A stretch of DNA of 64,000 bases from JBJXHC01 sp046160825 (GCA_046160825.1 JBJXHC010000030.1:1-64000), one strand, 5' to 3'. Positions 42,901 to 52,999 are shown, counted from the first letter of the stretch. The notes: generated from the letters alone by a model not told the origin. Numbers and translations are program-made.

Positions 42901-45303
42901 ATGGCTCGCGCCAGGGAACGCATCGCGGCACCCAAAAACTCGCCGGGCACTGAAACCACGTTTGCGGGGCTGCGCGACTGGCATTGCCTTGTCTTTCTTG
43001 CTCTTCTGCTGACATTGTTTTTTCGCGAAGTGATTTTTCAACAAGCCTTTTTCTGGGAAGACTTCCTCTATCAGTTTTACCCCTTCCGCAACTTTGCCAG
43101 TGTTGCATTCTCTCAAGGCGATATCCCATTGTGGAACCCCTACACGTTTGGTGGTATGCCATTTCAGGCGGACATCACAGGCACGGTGTTCTATCTTCCC
43201 CATTTTCTGCTCGTCCCACTTGTATCGGATGGAACACTGAGTTTTTGGTATGTGGAAATGTTCATCATAGCGCACTTTCTCCTGAGCGGCGCAACAATGT
43301 TTTATTGTGCCCGCCATTTCGGGCTCAACAGGTTGGGTGCGACGTTCAGCGCTCTGGTGTACATGTTTTCCGGCTTCATGGTGTTGCATGTCATTCATCT
43401 GGTAACGATTTGTCAGGCAGCCTGGATTCCCCTTGCAACTCTCCTCTTCTCAAAAACACTCTCCCAACGTTCTGTGGGAAAGATGGTCCTGACGGGCTGT
43501 GTTCTGTCGTTGGTGGTGCTGGGTGGTCATATCCAAATCACACTATATTTTTTCCTCTTTCTCCTGGCATTCTTCCTTGTCCATTTATGGACGGGGATCG
43601 GTCATGCACGGCTCAACAAGACTGGCTTTCCCGCGCGGCTCGCACTTCATACGTCGGGTCTTTCTGCTGGTGTTATCTTGATTGCCGTTGCGCTGGCGGC
43701 AATTCAGATTCTCCCGACTATCGAACTTGCAGAGCTTTCCGTCCGTGAGGCAATCACCTACGAGAAGTCGTGTGAGGGGCAATTGCATTGGCAGCAGTTG
43801 ATCACCACTGTTATTCCGAAGTTCTTCGGGAGTTCCAATGCCCTTGGAAACGCGAATCCACAACCGTACTGGGGGCCCGAAACATTCTGGGCATACTGGG
43901 AATCGACTCTCTACACTGGCCTCGCGGCTATTGCCTTGACACTGTTGGCGCTCCCCACATTGAGGACCAACCGCAACCTGCTGTTCTTTGCCGGGTTTGC
44001 TCTTTTTGCCCTGCTATCGGCGCTTGGTGATCATTTCATCATTCACAAGATTTTTTTTAATTTCGTGCCGGGCTTTGACAAGTTCCGTTCCATCGGACGT
44101 TGGGGATTCTTTGTGATGTATGCTGTTGCGCTCTTGAGTGGTTTCGGGCTTCAGAACCTCATAACTTCAACTGTGAACAGAAGGCTTTTGAAGGGCGTTG
44201 TTCTGGCGTTACCCGCAATCGTTCTTGCAATTGTGGTGGCAACGCAACTGAATCTTCTTGATGGCCTGATCATGTCGCAGTCAAGGAGTGGCGCTCTGAG
44301 GTTCGTAAATCCCAACGGCGTCTTTCAACTTGCCCGTGTGATTGTGGCATCGGAGGGCATGACTGCCCTTATTCTGGCAGTGGTGTGCTGTGGGATCATA
44401 TACTTGGTGCACCGCAGGAGTATTTCGCTCATGGTGGGCACAGCACTTCTCTTCCTTGTGCAGTTCAGCGATATGTACATCTATGGGTTCGCGCACAACA
44501 ATGGCAAGACGAATCCTGACACATATTTCCGGCAGCAATCCCGTCTTATCGATTTACTGAAAGAGCAGGGACGCGCAGAGTATTTCCGTGTGAATGCGCG
44601 CAACAGCTCCGGCATTATTATCGATCGCAATCAGGGGATGATCGACGGAATATTCATGACGGAGGGATATACACAACTTGCACTCCAACGACGGTTCCCT
44701 CCTGCACACACAACCGATGGAATGCTTGATCTTCTGAATGTAAAATACCGCGCACAGAACGAGACTCTCCTCGTGCAGAACCGGCTCCAAGTACGACCGG
44801 GATTGGCACTCGATTCTGCTTATCTTCCGCGGGCATTCTTTGTTTACCGGCATAGGGTATTTGATGTCGCTCAACAGGAAAGCCTGTTCATGGCAAGCAC
44901 AGAGTTTGATCCTCGCGGCGTGGCGGTCTTTGCGCAAGATCCGGGGACCTCTCTTGTCGACACAATAGCTGCGGACAGCTGGCGGGCGGACATTCTCTCC
45001 TATCAGAATAACGGCATCTCCATAAAAGCGTCCACTCCCAAACCGGGAATTCTTGTGCTCAGCGAGATTTTTTATCCGGGATGGAACGCGTATATTGATG
45101 GCAAGAAAACACCGGTCCACAGGGTAAATTGGAGCTTGCGTGGAATCTTTGTGGATGCAGGCTCTCATGATATTGATGTGCGATTCGAGCCGGCCTCATT
45201 TTCGACCGGCGCAACCGTTTCACTTTCTTCTTTTGCAATTTGCTGCCTGATTTTCGGGGTGGTTGTTTGGAAGAAGCGACAAAGACACAATCTTTCTGTT
45301 TGA
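42901..45303 (+). CDS. YfhO-family membrane protein (GT-C fold), first copy
   Basis: An 800-residue polytopic inner-membrane protein with about 12-14 helices of the YfhO/GT-C type. Early periplasmic acids (EDFLYQFYPFRNFA near 50) are where GT-C enzymes hold their catalytic Asp/Glu. The C-terminal soluble part ends with the family pattern LVLSEIFYPGWNAYIDG and VDAGSHDIDVRFEP. Bacillus YfhO and relatives glycosylate lipoteichoic acid or other surface polymers from lipid-linked sugars; the exact role here is unknown. A paralogue lies at 59625. Confidence 0.88.
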   Translation: MARARERIAAPKNSPGTETTFAGLRDWHCLVFLALLLTLFFREVIFQQAFFWEDFLYQFYPFRNFASVAFSQGDIPLWNPYTFGGMPFQADITGTVFYLPHFLLVPLVSDGTLSFWYVEMFIIAHFLLSGATMFYCARHFGLNRLGATFSALVYMFSGFMVLHVIHLVTICQAAWIPLATLLFSKTLSQRSVGKMVLTGCVLSLVVLGGHIQITLYFFLFLLAFFLVHLWTGIGHARLNKTGFPARLALHTSGLSAGVILIAVALAAIQILPTIELAELSVREAITYEKSCEGQLHWQQLITTVIPKFFGSSNALGNANPQPYWGPETFWAYWESTLYTGLAAIALTLLALPTLRTNRNLLFFAGFALFALLSALGDHFIIHKIFFNFVPGFDKFRSIGRWGFFVMYAVALLSGFGLQNLITSTVNRRLLKGVVLALPAIVLAIVVATQLNLLDGLIMSQSRSGALRFVNPNGVFQLARVIVASEGMTALILAVVCCGIIYLVHRRSISLMVGTALLFLVQFSDMYIYGFAHNNGKTNPDTYFRQQSRLIDLLKEQGRAEYFRVNARNSSGIIIDRNQGMIDGIFMTEGYTQLALQRRFPPAHTTDGMLDLLNVKYRAQNETLLVQNRLQVRPGLALDSAYLPRAFFVYRHRVFDVAQQESLFMASTEFDPRGVAVFAQDPGTSLVDTIAADSWRADILSYQNNGISIKASTPKPGILVLSEIFYPGWNAYIDGKKTPVHRVNWSLRGIFVDAGSHDIDVRFEPASFSTGATVSLSSFAICCLIFGVVVWKKRQRHNLSV

Positions 45304-45323
45304 CCTCATTTGGTGATGCAGTT

Positions 45324-46259
45324 ATGATTTCCATCGTGATACCGATTTATAATGAGAAGGCGACCGTTCCTGAATTGCATCGCAGGCTGACCGCTGCAAT
45401 GCAGCAGGCCGGTGATGTTTATGAAGTGATTTTCGTGAATGATGGCAGTGCGGATGCGTCACTGGAAACCCTCAAACACTTCGCGAAAATCGATCCGGCA
45501 ATCAAGGTAGTTGATCTTGCCAGAAATTTCGGGCACCAAGTTGCACTGTCCGCGGGTATCGACTGCGCAAGTGGCAACCCGGTCATACTAATGGACGGTG
45601 ATTTGCAGGATCCCCCCGAACTTCTGCCAACATTGATACAGCGCTGGAAGGACGGATACGAGGTCGTTTACACGGTCAAGAAGAGTCGGCAGGAAAACCC
45701 CTTCAAGCGTTTGGCTTTCCGTTCCTTCTACAGAGTAATGCAAAAACTTTCTTCCATCCCCATACCCCTTGAGGCCGGCAATTTCTCACTCATGGACAGG
45801 AAAGTTGTTGCGGTTCTTCAATCAATGCCCGAACGCAACCGCTACATTGCCGGAATGCGCGCATGGGCGGGGTTCAGGCAAACCGGTGTTGAATTCAACC
45901 GCGAAGCTCGCTTTGCAGGCAAACCGCAAATGACCTTTATCGGACTTGTGGATTTTGCCCTGGATGGAATTTTCTCGTTCTCAAAGGCGCCGCTGCGTTT
46001 CGCCACGTTCGTTGGGATGGCAACTGCCTTCGTTGCATTTCTTGGAATCCTGTGGGTGTTTTATTCCAAGTTTTTCTCCGGGAAGGAACTCATCGGCTGG
46101 GCTTCCACAAATTTTTCCGTATTGTTTATCGGGGGCACCATTCTACTCACACTTGGTATCATCGGTGAGTATGTGGGACGCATTTATGACGAGGTGAAAC
46201 AGCGGCCGCTCTACGTCATCAGAACACGAATCGGCTTCGACGAGCAGAGGTCTCCATGA
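45324..46259 (+). CDS. GT2 glycosyltransferase, DPM/GtrB-like
   Basis: A 311-residue membrane glycosyltransferase. ISIVIPIYNEKATVPELH, VIFVNDGSADASL and VILMDGDLQDPPEL are the nucleotide-sugar and metal motifs, and two helices close the protein (about 232-254 and 268-292). It likely loads a polyprenyl phosphate with one sugar to feed GT-C enzymes such as the neighbouring YfhO-like protein. The ATG at 45324 was preferred over an upstream frame start at 45240 inside the YfhO gene. It overlaps the next gene by ATGA. Confidence 0.92.
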   Translation: MISIVIPIYNEKATVPELHRRLTAAMQQAGDVYEVIFVNDGSADASLETLKHFAKIDPAIKVVDLARNFGHQVALSAGIDCASGNPVILMDGDLQDPPELLPTLIQRWKDGYEVVYTVKKSRQENPFKRLAFRSFYRVMQKLSSIPIPLEAGNFSLMDRKVVAVLQSMPERNRYIAGMRAWAGFRQTGVEFNREARFAGKPQMTFIGLVDFALDGIFSFSKAPLRFATFVGMATAFVAFLGILWVFYSKFFSGKELIGWASTNFSVLFIGGTILLTLGIIGEYVGRIYDEVKQRPLYVIRTRIGFDEQRSP

Positions 46260-46981
46260 AACAACAGTGGCAAGAGATCCAGGATGATTTCTACTCCGAC
46301 CCGGACAAACATACACACCTCGCTTACAGTCCGGACAGCCTGTATTCACAGGATCTTACCGGGCATGTGATAAAGGCCGCCGGAATATCACCAACTCAAA
46401 GAGTTCTGGAGGTCGGTGCCGGATCGGGGCGGTTTACTCTGCACCTGGCTCCACACTGTAAGTCTCTGGTTGCGACCGACATTTCGGCACCTCTTCTCAA
46501 TGCTCTGGAGAAAGTGCGCGGCGCTCATCCGGGACTTGAAACACAGTGCCTGGACGTGTTCGACTTGCCTGGCGATTTAGGCGAAAATACGTTCGATGTT
46601 GTGTGCGGGTTCTTCATCCTCCATCACCTCCCCGATCATGAGAAACTATTCGCCGCTCTGTGGCGAACGGTTCGTCCCGGAGGACGGATTTGTTTTCTCG
46701 AACCCAACCGGGTGAATCCTCTCTTCCTTGTACAGGTCATTGTGGACCCGGAGATGACGTGGGCGGCTGAAAAGGGAATGTTCACGTTCAGCGCGACACG
46801 AACGAAACAGATACTGGAGAAGACGGGATTTCGAGAAATCCGGCTTGAACGTTGCGGGTTTTTTCCTCCCCCCATTCTTGATCGTTTTCCAGGAGTACTC
46901 GGAATACAGCGCGGCATCGAGCGACTCCCGTTGGTCCATCGATTCCTTCCTTTTGTAATCTTGACCGCGACCAAACCCTGA
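46256..46981 (+). CDS. Class I SAM-dependent methyltransferase
   Basis: A 241-residue Rossmann methyltransferase: RVLEVGAGSGRFTLHLAP is the SAM motif I, ATDIS motif II, and GFFILHHLPDHEKLF motif post-II. Substrate unknown; from context, a sugar or lipid-linked glycan. It is coupled to the GT2 gene upstream by a four-base overlap. Confidence 0.88.
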   Translation: MKQQWQEIQDDFYSDPDKHTHLAYSPDSLYSQDLTGHVIKAAGISPTQRVLEVGAGSGRFTLHLAPHCKSLVATDISAPLLNALEKVRGAHPGLETQCLDVFDLPGDLGENTFDVVCGFFILHHLPDHEKLFAALWRTVRPGGRICFLEPNRVNPLFLVQVIVDPEMTWAAEKGMFTFSATRTKQILEKTGFREIRLERCGFFPPPILDRFPGVLGIQRGIERLPLVHRFLPFVILTATKP

Positions 46982-47003
46982 CTCAAAGTAGTATGTTTTC
47001 ATT

Positions 47004-48137
47004 ATGAATATTGTTATCGTCGGCACCGCATATCCGCTACGCGGCGGGATTTCCCATTTCAACTCCCTGCTGTACGAGGAACTCTCCCGAAAGCACAGCG
47101 TACAGATCATTACCTTCAAACGCCAATACCCGGAGTTTCTCTTTCCCGGAAAGACACAGAAGGAAACAGGCGGTGAGCTGATGCGCGTACCCAGCGAAGA
47201 ACTGGTCGATTCCATCAACCCGTTCAACTGGATCAGCGTGGGAAATGAAATCAACAGACGAAAGCCCGACCTTGTGATCTTCAAGTACTGGCTTCCATTC
47301 TTCGGTCCCTGTTTCGGCACTATCGCACGTCGCAGCAAGAAGAACGGGACGACCAAAGTTCTCTATATTTGTGATAATGTGATTCCGCATGAAAAACGAC
47401 CGGGTGATACAGCATTCACACGGTATGCGTTCAAGCCGGCGAATGCTTTCATTGTGCAATCCGAGGCCGTGGAGCGCGATCTGAATTCCTTCAGGCCGGG
47501 ATCACTGTACCGGAAGATTCCTCACCCCGTCTATAATATTTTTGGCGACCCGATTCCGAAACAACGGGCACGCACCGAATTGCACCTGGCAGCCGATCGC
47601 TATCTCCTGTTTTTCGGATATGTACGAGCATATAAGGGTCTGGACGTGCTTCTTCGCGCAATGGCAATCGCACGTAAAGAAATTGATATCCGCCTGCTGG
47701 TGGTAGGCGAGTTCTATGATGACGAGCAGAAATATCGACAGTTGATCAGGGATTTGCATCTCGAATCAGCTGTTACTGTCAACGCAGACTATGTTCCCAA
47801 CGACATGGTCGGGCGGTATTTTTCTGCCGCCGATGCAGTCATACTCCCGTACACCTCAGCGACGCAGAGTGGCATCGCGCAGATTGCCTATAACTTTGAC
47901 AAGCCCGTGATCGCAACAGATGTCGGTGGACTCGGCGAAGTTGTTGTGGATGGGAAGACCGGCTTTCTGGTTCCACCCAACCATCCTGAATCCCTCGCAG
48001 CAAGCATCGTGCGGTACTATCGGGAGAATCGCGAGCAGGAGTTTGCACAACACGTGAAGATGGAAAAGACGAAGTACACATGGGAAGCGCTTGCAGACGC
48101 AATCGAAGAGCTGGCGCGAAACAAGGAGGTAGCGTGA
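47004..48137 (+). CDS. GT4 glycosyltransferase
   Basis: A 377-residue GT-B enzyme. The N-terminal half starts IVIVGTAYPLRGGISHFN. The C-terminal donor domain has LLFFGYVRAYKGLDVLLRA, then VNADYVPNDMVGRYFSAADAVILPYTSATQSGI with the usual donor-site Glu-like region, and PVIATDVGGLGEVVVDGKTGFLV. Cytoplasmic sugar transfer onto a growing chain is inferred. It is coupled to the following methyltransferase (GTGA overlap). Confidence 0.92.
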   Translation: MNIVIVGTAYPLRGGISHFNSLLYEELSRKHSVQIITFKRQYPEFLFPGKTQKETGGELMRVPSEELVDSINPFNWISVGNEINRRKPDLVIFKYWLPFFGPCFGTIARRSKKNGTTKVLYICDNVIPHEKRPGDTAFTRYAFKPANAFIVQSEAVERDLNSFRPGSLYRKIPHPVYNIFGDPIPKQRARTELHLAADRYLLFFGYVRAYKGLDVLLRAMAIARKEIDIRLLVVGEFYDDEQKYRQLIRDLHLESAVTVNADYVPNDMVGRYFSAADAVILPYTSATQSGIAQIAYNFDKPVIATDVGGLGEVVVDGKTGFLVPPNHPESLAASIVRYYRENREQEFAQHVKMEKTKYTWEALADAIEELARNKEVA

Positions 48138-48916
48138 CGACAATTTCAGAACACACCACGAAATACTGGCAGTACCAGTACGACGTGGCGAAGGATTACA
48201 TGCTTCCCCTTCTTCAGGGCTGGGGGGTACAGTTGCAGGGTGCGGATTTGCTTGATGTGGGATGTGGAACCGGAGGAGGCACCTGTGCCACGTGTGATGC
48301 CGGTGCATTGTGCGTGGGGTTTGATATCAATGAGCGGCTGATTGATGAAGCCCTGGTGCTGCAGAACAACCGCACCATTCATTTCGAATCCGGAAACATG
48401 TACGAGCAGGTGGTGCCGTTTGGCGGCCGGAAGTTCGACCTGGTGGTACTCCATGACGTGTTTGAACATCTGGATGACAAAGATGCAACAATGCAGAAAC
48501 TGGCAAGCTATCTCAAGCCGACGGGAAAGATCCTCATTACCTTTCCCCCATACTTTTCTGCTTACGGCGCACACCAGCAACTTCTCCGCGCACCGTTTGC
48601 GAGGCTTCCCTTCTTTCATCTTTTGCCGTTTGCAATCTCCACGGTTCTCCCGCGCCTGAAGGGTGAACACCCCTATTTCGTCGAAGAAGTCACCAAGCTT
48701 GGACGGTTGAAGATGGGAATGAAGGAGTTCGAACGGATTGCCGCACGCAACCACCTGACGATCGATGGCAAGCAAGCCTACCTGATCGGCCCCAACCATA
48801 TCCGCTTCGGTCTCAAACCCATTGCAGCCGGACCTGTTGCCGAAATTCCCCTTCTCGGTGAACTCCTGTCCTCCGGCGTGGTGTACTTGCTTTCACCGAC
48901 AAGGAACACCCGATGA
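48134..48916 (+). CDS. Class I SAM-dependent methyltransferase
   Basis: A 260-residue methyltransferase with LLDVGCGTGGGTCATC (SAM motif I) and LVVLHDVFEHLDDK. The start is a GTG at 48134, placed after a perfect AAGGAGGT and overlapping the upstream TGA; the ATG at 48080 lies inside the previous gene. Motif I is unusually cysteine-rich. Substrate unknown. The stop overlaps the epimerase gene by four bases. Confidence 0.88.
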   Translation: MTTISEHTTKYWQYQYDVAKDYMLPLLQGWGVQLQGADLLDVGCGTGGGTCATCDAGALCVGFDINERLIDEALVLQNNRTIHFESGNMYEQVVPFGGRKFDLVVLHDVFEHLDDKDATMQKLASYLKPTGKILITFPPYFSAYGAHQQLLRAPFARLPFFHLLPFAISTVLPRLKGEHPYFVEEVTKLGRLKMGMKEFERIAARNHLTIDGKQAYLIGPNHIRFGLKPIAAGPVAEIPLLGELLSSGVVYLLSPTRNTR

Positions 48917-50028
48917 AAATTGCGGTTGTCTTCGGTACCCGCCCCGAAGCCATTAAGATGGCACCCATCATCAAGGAACTGGAGCGGCGGTCGATTACTC
49001 CTCTCGTAATTGTCACCGCGCAGCATCGCGATATGCTGGACGTGATGCTGGATGTTTTTCAGATAAAGCCGGACCACGATCTCAACGTCATGCAGCACAA
49101 CCAGGATCTTTTCCATACCACCACAAGTGTGTTGGAAAAAATAAAAGATGTGCTGAAGAAGGAACAGCCGGACCTGGTACTTGTTCAGGGCGACACAACA
49201 ACGACGTTTGCCACGAGCCTAGCCTGTTATTATCTGAAAATCCCTGTCGGTCACGTCGAAGCAGGGTTGCGCACGTGGAATAAGTTCAATCCTTTTCCGG
49301 AGGAGATCAACCGCCAACTCACCACCCGCATCGCCGACTACCACTTTGCCCCAACGACATTATCGCGGCAGAATCTCCTGAAAGAAGGAGTTGACGATTC
49401 GACCATTCACGCCACGGGGAACACAGTAATTGATGCGCTGTTGATGATCGTGGATCCGCACTACAAGTTTACAGAGCCGCCATTGAGCACCATCGACTTT
49501 GCCCGTCGGCGTGTCATCCCGCTTACTGCACACCGGCGGGAGAACTTCGGCGCACCGATGAAGAACGTGTTCGAAGCCTGCCGCTATCTTGTGGAGAAAT
49601 ATGCCGACGTGGAACTGGTGTACCCTGTTCATCCAAATCCGAATGTGAGGCAAATGGCGGATGCTGTGTTGAAGGGAGTTCCACGCGTTCACTTGATTCA
49701 GCCTCTGGACTACAAACCATTTGTCCAGTTGATGAGCAGATCGTTCTTTATTATGACGGATTCAGGTGGCGTCCAGGAAGAAGCCCCTTCGTTGGGCAAA
49801 CCCGTTCTTGTCCTCCGGGAGACGACAGAGCGCCCGGAGGCTATCGACGCGGGCACTGCGCGCCTCGTCGGCGTCGAAAAGAACACCATCATCAGGGAGG
49901 CGGAACGCCTGCTGAACGATCAGAGTGCTTATAAGGAGATGGCGTCAAAGGTCAACCCTTACGGGGATGGCACTGCCGCGCGCCGCATCGTAGACATTAT
50001 CCTCAAGACCACCGGTCAGGAACGATGA
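48913..50028 (+). CDS. wecB: UDP-N-acetylglucosamine 2-epimerase (non-hydrolysing)
   Basis: A 371-residue enzyme that makes UDP-ManNAc from UDP-GlcNAc, a donor for capsule, O-antigen or enterobacterial common antigen-like polymers. It shows FGTRPEAIKMAPII at the start, TAQHRDMLD, VQGDTTTTFA, HVEAGLRTWNKFNPFPEEINR and ITDSGGVQEEAPSLGKP-like TDSGGVQEEAPSLG. Length is normal. Overlaps on both sides couple it to a methyltransferase and a GT2. Confidence 0.93.
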   Translation: MKIAVVFGTRPEAIKMAPIIKELERRSITPLVIVTAQHRDMLDVMLDVFQIKPDHDLNVMQHNQDLFHTTTSVLEKIKDVLKKEQPDLVLVQGDTTTTFATSLACYYLKIPVGHVEAGLRTWNKFNPFPEEINRQLTTRIADYHFAPTTLSRQNLLKEGVDDSTIHATGNTVIDALLMIVDPHYKFTEPPLSTIDFARRRVIPLTAHRRENFGAPMKNVFEACRYLVEKYADVELVYPVHPNPNVRQMADAVLKGVPRVHLIQPLDYKPFVQLMSRSFFIMTDSGGVQEEAPSLGKPVLVLRETTERPEAIDAGTARLVGVEKNTIIREAERLLNDQSAYKEMASKVNPYGDGTAARRIVDIILKTTGQER

Positions 50029-50957
50029 CAGGTTCTTCCACGGAACATCCGCTTGTCTATTGCATTGTCCTCACCTTCGGACAGAATCCCGATGGTCGTA
50101 CAAAACGACTGTTGACCGAGACTCTCGATTCTCTGGAAAAAATGAACTACCCGAACTTCAAAATCATTGTGGTGGATAACGGCTCGACAGATGGAAGTCA
50201 GGAAATGGTACGGACACAGTACCCGCAAGCTATTCTCATAGAGAACGGCAAGAACCTCGGATTTGGCGGTGGGAATAATGTGGGGATGGAATACGCTCTG
50301 GAACGCGGTGCCGAGTGGATATTTCTATTGAACAATGACATTATTGTTGATGCTTCACTCCTCACCGAGATGATGCGCGTTGCAGTCTCTCACCCGATGA
50401 TCGGGGGATTGGGTCCGAAAATTTATTTTCACGATGAGCCTGAGAAGTTCTGGTACGCTGGAGGGGCGGTGAATTTCTGGGCAGGGATTATTTCCCACCG
50501 CGGAATCCGTGAAATTGATCACGGTCAGTACGACGTTACTACCGATACGGAGTATATTACCGGCTGTGCGTTTCTTGTGAGGCGTGAGGCATTGGAACAA
50601 ACCGGCATGTTCGACCCGGTCTTTCATCCCGCCTACTCGGAAGATGCCGATCTTTCAGCACGCATCCAGCGGGCAGGATACAGACTTATGTTTGTTCACA
50701 AGGGAAAACTCTGGCACAAGGTCTCATCTTCGAGTGGTGGCGGGATGACGCCATTCAAGGTACGGCTCAAAGTTGAGCACAACCTTATCTACTTCATGCG
50801 CTACGCGCGCTGGTACCACTGGATCACAATCCCCTGGTGCATCTCGACCGTGGCAATGGTCTTCATTGTTGCACAGCTTGCGCGGGGAAATTTCGCCATC
50901 ATCGCTGCCCTGCTGCAGGGCTTTGGCAGTGCAATCAATCGATTAAGGTCGGTATAA
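50025..50957 (+). CDS. GT2 glycosyltransferase, rhamnosyltransferase-like
   Basis: A 310-residue GT-A enzyme. IIVVDNGSTDGSQEM, NLGFGGGNNVGMEYAL and FLLNNDIIVDASLL are the donor and metal motifs, and FHPAYSEDADLSARIQRAGYRLMFV contains the likely catalytic acids. One hydrophobic C-terminal segment (about 268-290) may tether it to the membrane. The family often transfers rhamnose or related deoxy sugars. Confidence 0.92.
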   Translation: MTGSSTEHPLVYCIVLTFGQNPDGRTKRLLTETLDSLEKMNYPNFKIIVVDNGSTDGSQEMVRTQYPQAILIENGKNLGFGGGNNVGMEYALERGAEWIFLLNNDIIVDASLLTEMMRVAVSHPMIGGLGPKIYFHDEPEKFWYAGGAVNFWAGIISHRGIREIDHGQYDVTTDTEYITGCAFLVRREALEQTGMFDPVFHPAYSEDADLSARIQRAGYRLMFVHKGKLWHKVSSSSGGGMTPFKVRLKVEHNLIYFMRYARWYHWITIPWCISTVAMVFIVAQLARGNFAIIAALLQGFGSAINRLRSV

Positions 50958-50965
50958 CTGCGACT

Positions 50966-52276
50966 ATGGAATTCGGCAAACATCTTGGGAAAGGGATCTG
51001 GGGACTTGCAGGAAGAGCCCTCCCCGTCATCTATGGTATGAGCTATGTGGTGCTGGTTGTGCGTGTGTTGCCCGAGGTGGAGTTCGGCAATTTTGTATTG
51101 GTGCAGGAGACTTTTCTGGTGCTCTCAAATCTCGCTGCTGCATTCGCGTTGCAACCGTTATTGAAATTTGCCGCAGAAACCCCTGAACACCAGCGTGATA
51201 CGGTTGGCTCGGTAATCCTTATGAACACAGGGTTCATTATCCTTGCTTCTCTGATGATTGTCCTGCTTCGTTCACCGTTGTCCCGGCTCTTGAATTCTCC
51301 GGACCTGGAGTTCCTCTTGCTCTACATGCCGGCTTTGCTGGCGGCAAACTTCATCAGAAATTTTACGCTCGTGCTCCTGCAAACGCGGCTCATGACTCGC
51401 GAGTTGTTCTGGGTGGACGCGGCCCATTTCTTTGGAGCTCCCCTGCTCATCTTATGGTATTCGTGGATGAACTGGTTCAATTCCGCTACCGACCTTGTGG
51501 TTGTTAACATCATCTCGCTTTCGCTCTCTTCGCTCGTTGGCCTGTGGTTGGCGCGTGACTTGTTGTCTTTCAACTTGCATCCGCCGAAGGCCGAGTTGAT
51601 ACGCATGTGGGACTACGGCAAATACTCGTTCAGTTCTAATGTGAGCTACTTGTTCTACTCCAAAGCGGATTCCTTTATCCTTGCCGCTTTCACGGGACCG
51701 GCGCTCGTCGGAGTGTACAACTCGGTGAAAATTTTCACAAGAGTTTTTGAAATGGTTGCTCAGGTCATGCAGTTGTTTGTGTTTCCTGCAAGTTCAAGAC
51801 TGGCTGCACGTGGAGACTATGACTCGCTCAAGAAATTGCTTGAAAAGGCGATCACGTTCTCGACAATCGCTTTGTTGCCTGTGTTTGTAGGATTCCTGTT
51901 TTTCGCCCCAACCATTATCGGGATCATTTATGCAGGGAAGTATACGGAGGCAATACCCCTTTTACAGGTCTTCTCACTTTTGTGCCTCGTCGTACCCGCT
52001 ATGTCTGTTGCCTCAAACGCTCTTCTCGGTCTGGGCCATGCAAGGCTGAGTTTTGTTCTTGGCACCAAGACTCTCTTTGCCTCAGTGGTTATCTATCTCG
52101 CACTTATCCCATGGCTCGGCCCGCTGGGAGCGACTTTGGGATTTGTGATCTCTTCTTGTCTACAAGCCTGGTTGTTCGCGCGGGAAATGACACGGGTTAT
52201 ACCAATCACACCCATGAGTACTCTGCGCCGAGTCCGCGATATTTTTCTCTTCTTTAAGTCACGGCTTGGCCCGTAA
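50966..52276 (+). CDS. Polysaccharide flippase (Wzx-like, MOP superfamily)
   Basis: A 436-residue polytopic protein with about 12 helices, typical of Wzx/RfbX oligosaccharide-lipid flippases: GKGIWGLAGRALPVIYGMSYVVLVVRVL at the start, then SNVSYLFYSKADSFILAAFTGPALVGVYN in the middle, and repeated hydrophobic spans. It would move the lipid-linked repeat unit across the inner membrane. The ATG at 50966, 8 bases after the GT2 stop, was chosen over a frame start at 50837 inside that gene. No unmistakable Wzy polymerase is seen in the cluster. Confidence 0.88.
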   Translation: MEFGKHLGKGIWGLAGRALPVIYGMSYVVLVVRVLPEVEFGNFVLVQETFLVLSNLAAAFALQPLLKFAAETPEHQRDTVGSVILMNTGFIILASLMIVLLRSPLSRLLNSPDLEFLLLYMPALLAANFIRNFTLVLLQTRLMTRELFWVDAAHFFGAPLLILWYSWMNWFNSATDLVVVNIISLSLSSLVGLWLARDLLSFNLHPPKAELIRMWDYGKYSFSSNVSYLFYSKADSFILAAFTGPALVGVYNSVKIFTRVFEMVAQVMQLFVFPASSRLAARGDYDSLKKLLEKAITFSTIALLPVFVGFLFFAPTIIGIIYAGKYTEAIPLLQVFSLLCLVVPAMSVASNALLGLGHARLSFVLGTKTLFASVVIYLALIPWLGPLGATLGFVISSCLQAWLFAREMTRVIPITPMSTLRRVRDIFLFFKSRLGP

Positions 52277-52326
52277 GGTTTGTTTGATTTTGTACATTCT
52301 GCTCGCTATCTTAAGTTCGTAGTTTC

Positions 52327-52351
52327 ATACCCCACCACCTCAGAGGGGTAT
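52327..52351. terminator. Hairpin after the flippase gene
   Basis: ATACCCC (52327-52333) pairs with GGGGTAT (52345-52351). It lies 51 bases after the stop and has no T-run, so termination is only possible. Nothing else is recognised in 52277-52447. Confidence 0.35.
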
Positions 52352-52447
52352 TGTCAAGTCCCTTACGTTCTTGATTCTCTTGTTGCTCATCCAACAATTC
52401 CGCAAAATGCTTAAATACATCGCCGCAATCAATCAGGAAATCAGCGC

Positions 52448-52999
52448 ATGATCGACTTTGCAGAAAAACAATTCATTAACAAAGCCGATGGAAACATCCT
52501 GAAGCGACTCAAAGTGTATCGCCAGTTCATGGATGAAACCCATCCCGACTCCCTGGACATCGGAGAATCGAACTACATCGGCAGGGCGCTTGGAATTCGG
52601 GATAACACACTCGAATGCGATTTCAACATAGAGATTGCATCGCCGTCAAAGCAATATAACATGGTAACATGCTTTGAAGTCTTTGAGCATGTCATGAACC
52701 CCCTGCAATTCATGGTTAACATTCGGGACTTGATGGCAACGGGTGGGGTGCTGTATCTCTCGACCCCGAAGCAGACCTGGTCCACATGGTATACCTGGGA
52801 GCATCACTTTGCTGAGTACAAGGTACCGCAACTGATTGCCTGTTTCGAGTATGCAGGGTTCAAGGTGGAGAAATATAGGGTGTTCGACCCGTTCCCGCTC
52901 TGGTTTCACTTCACCGGATTCAGACCATTCGCTCGAGCATTCGCACAGAGGTGTGTCGTGTTCAAGGTAAAGAAAACGCTCTTGGGAGGGACATCGTAA
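52448..52999 (+). CDS. Short SAM methyltransferase-like protein with a degenerate motif I
   Basis: A 183-residue protein. SLDIGESNYIGRALG replaces the usual glycine-rich SAM loop. VTCFEVFEHVMNPLQFM and GGVLYLSTPKQTW follow the later part of a class I methyltransferase. The protein is shorter than its neighbours, and the missing glycine loop raises doubt about SAM binding. It may be a truncated or specialised member. Confidence 0.7.
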   Translation: MIDFAEKQFINKADGNILKRLKVYRQFMDETHPDSLDIGESNYIGRALGIRDNTLECDFNIEIASPSKQYNMVTCFEVFEHVMNPLQFMVNIRDLMATGGVLYLSTPKQTWSTWYTWEHHFAEYKVPQLIACFEYAGFKVEKYRVFDPFPLWFHFTGFRPFARAFAQRCVVFKVKKTLLGGTS

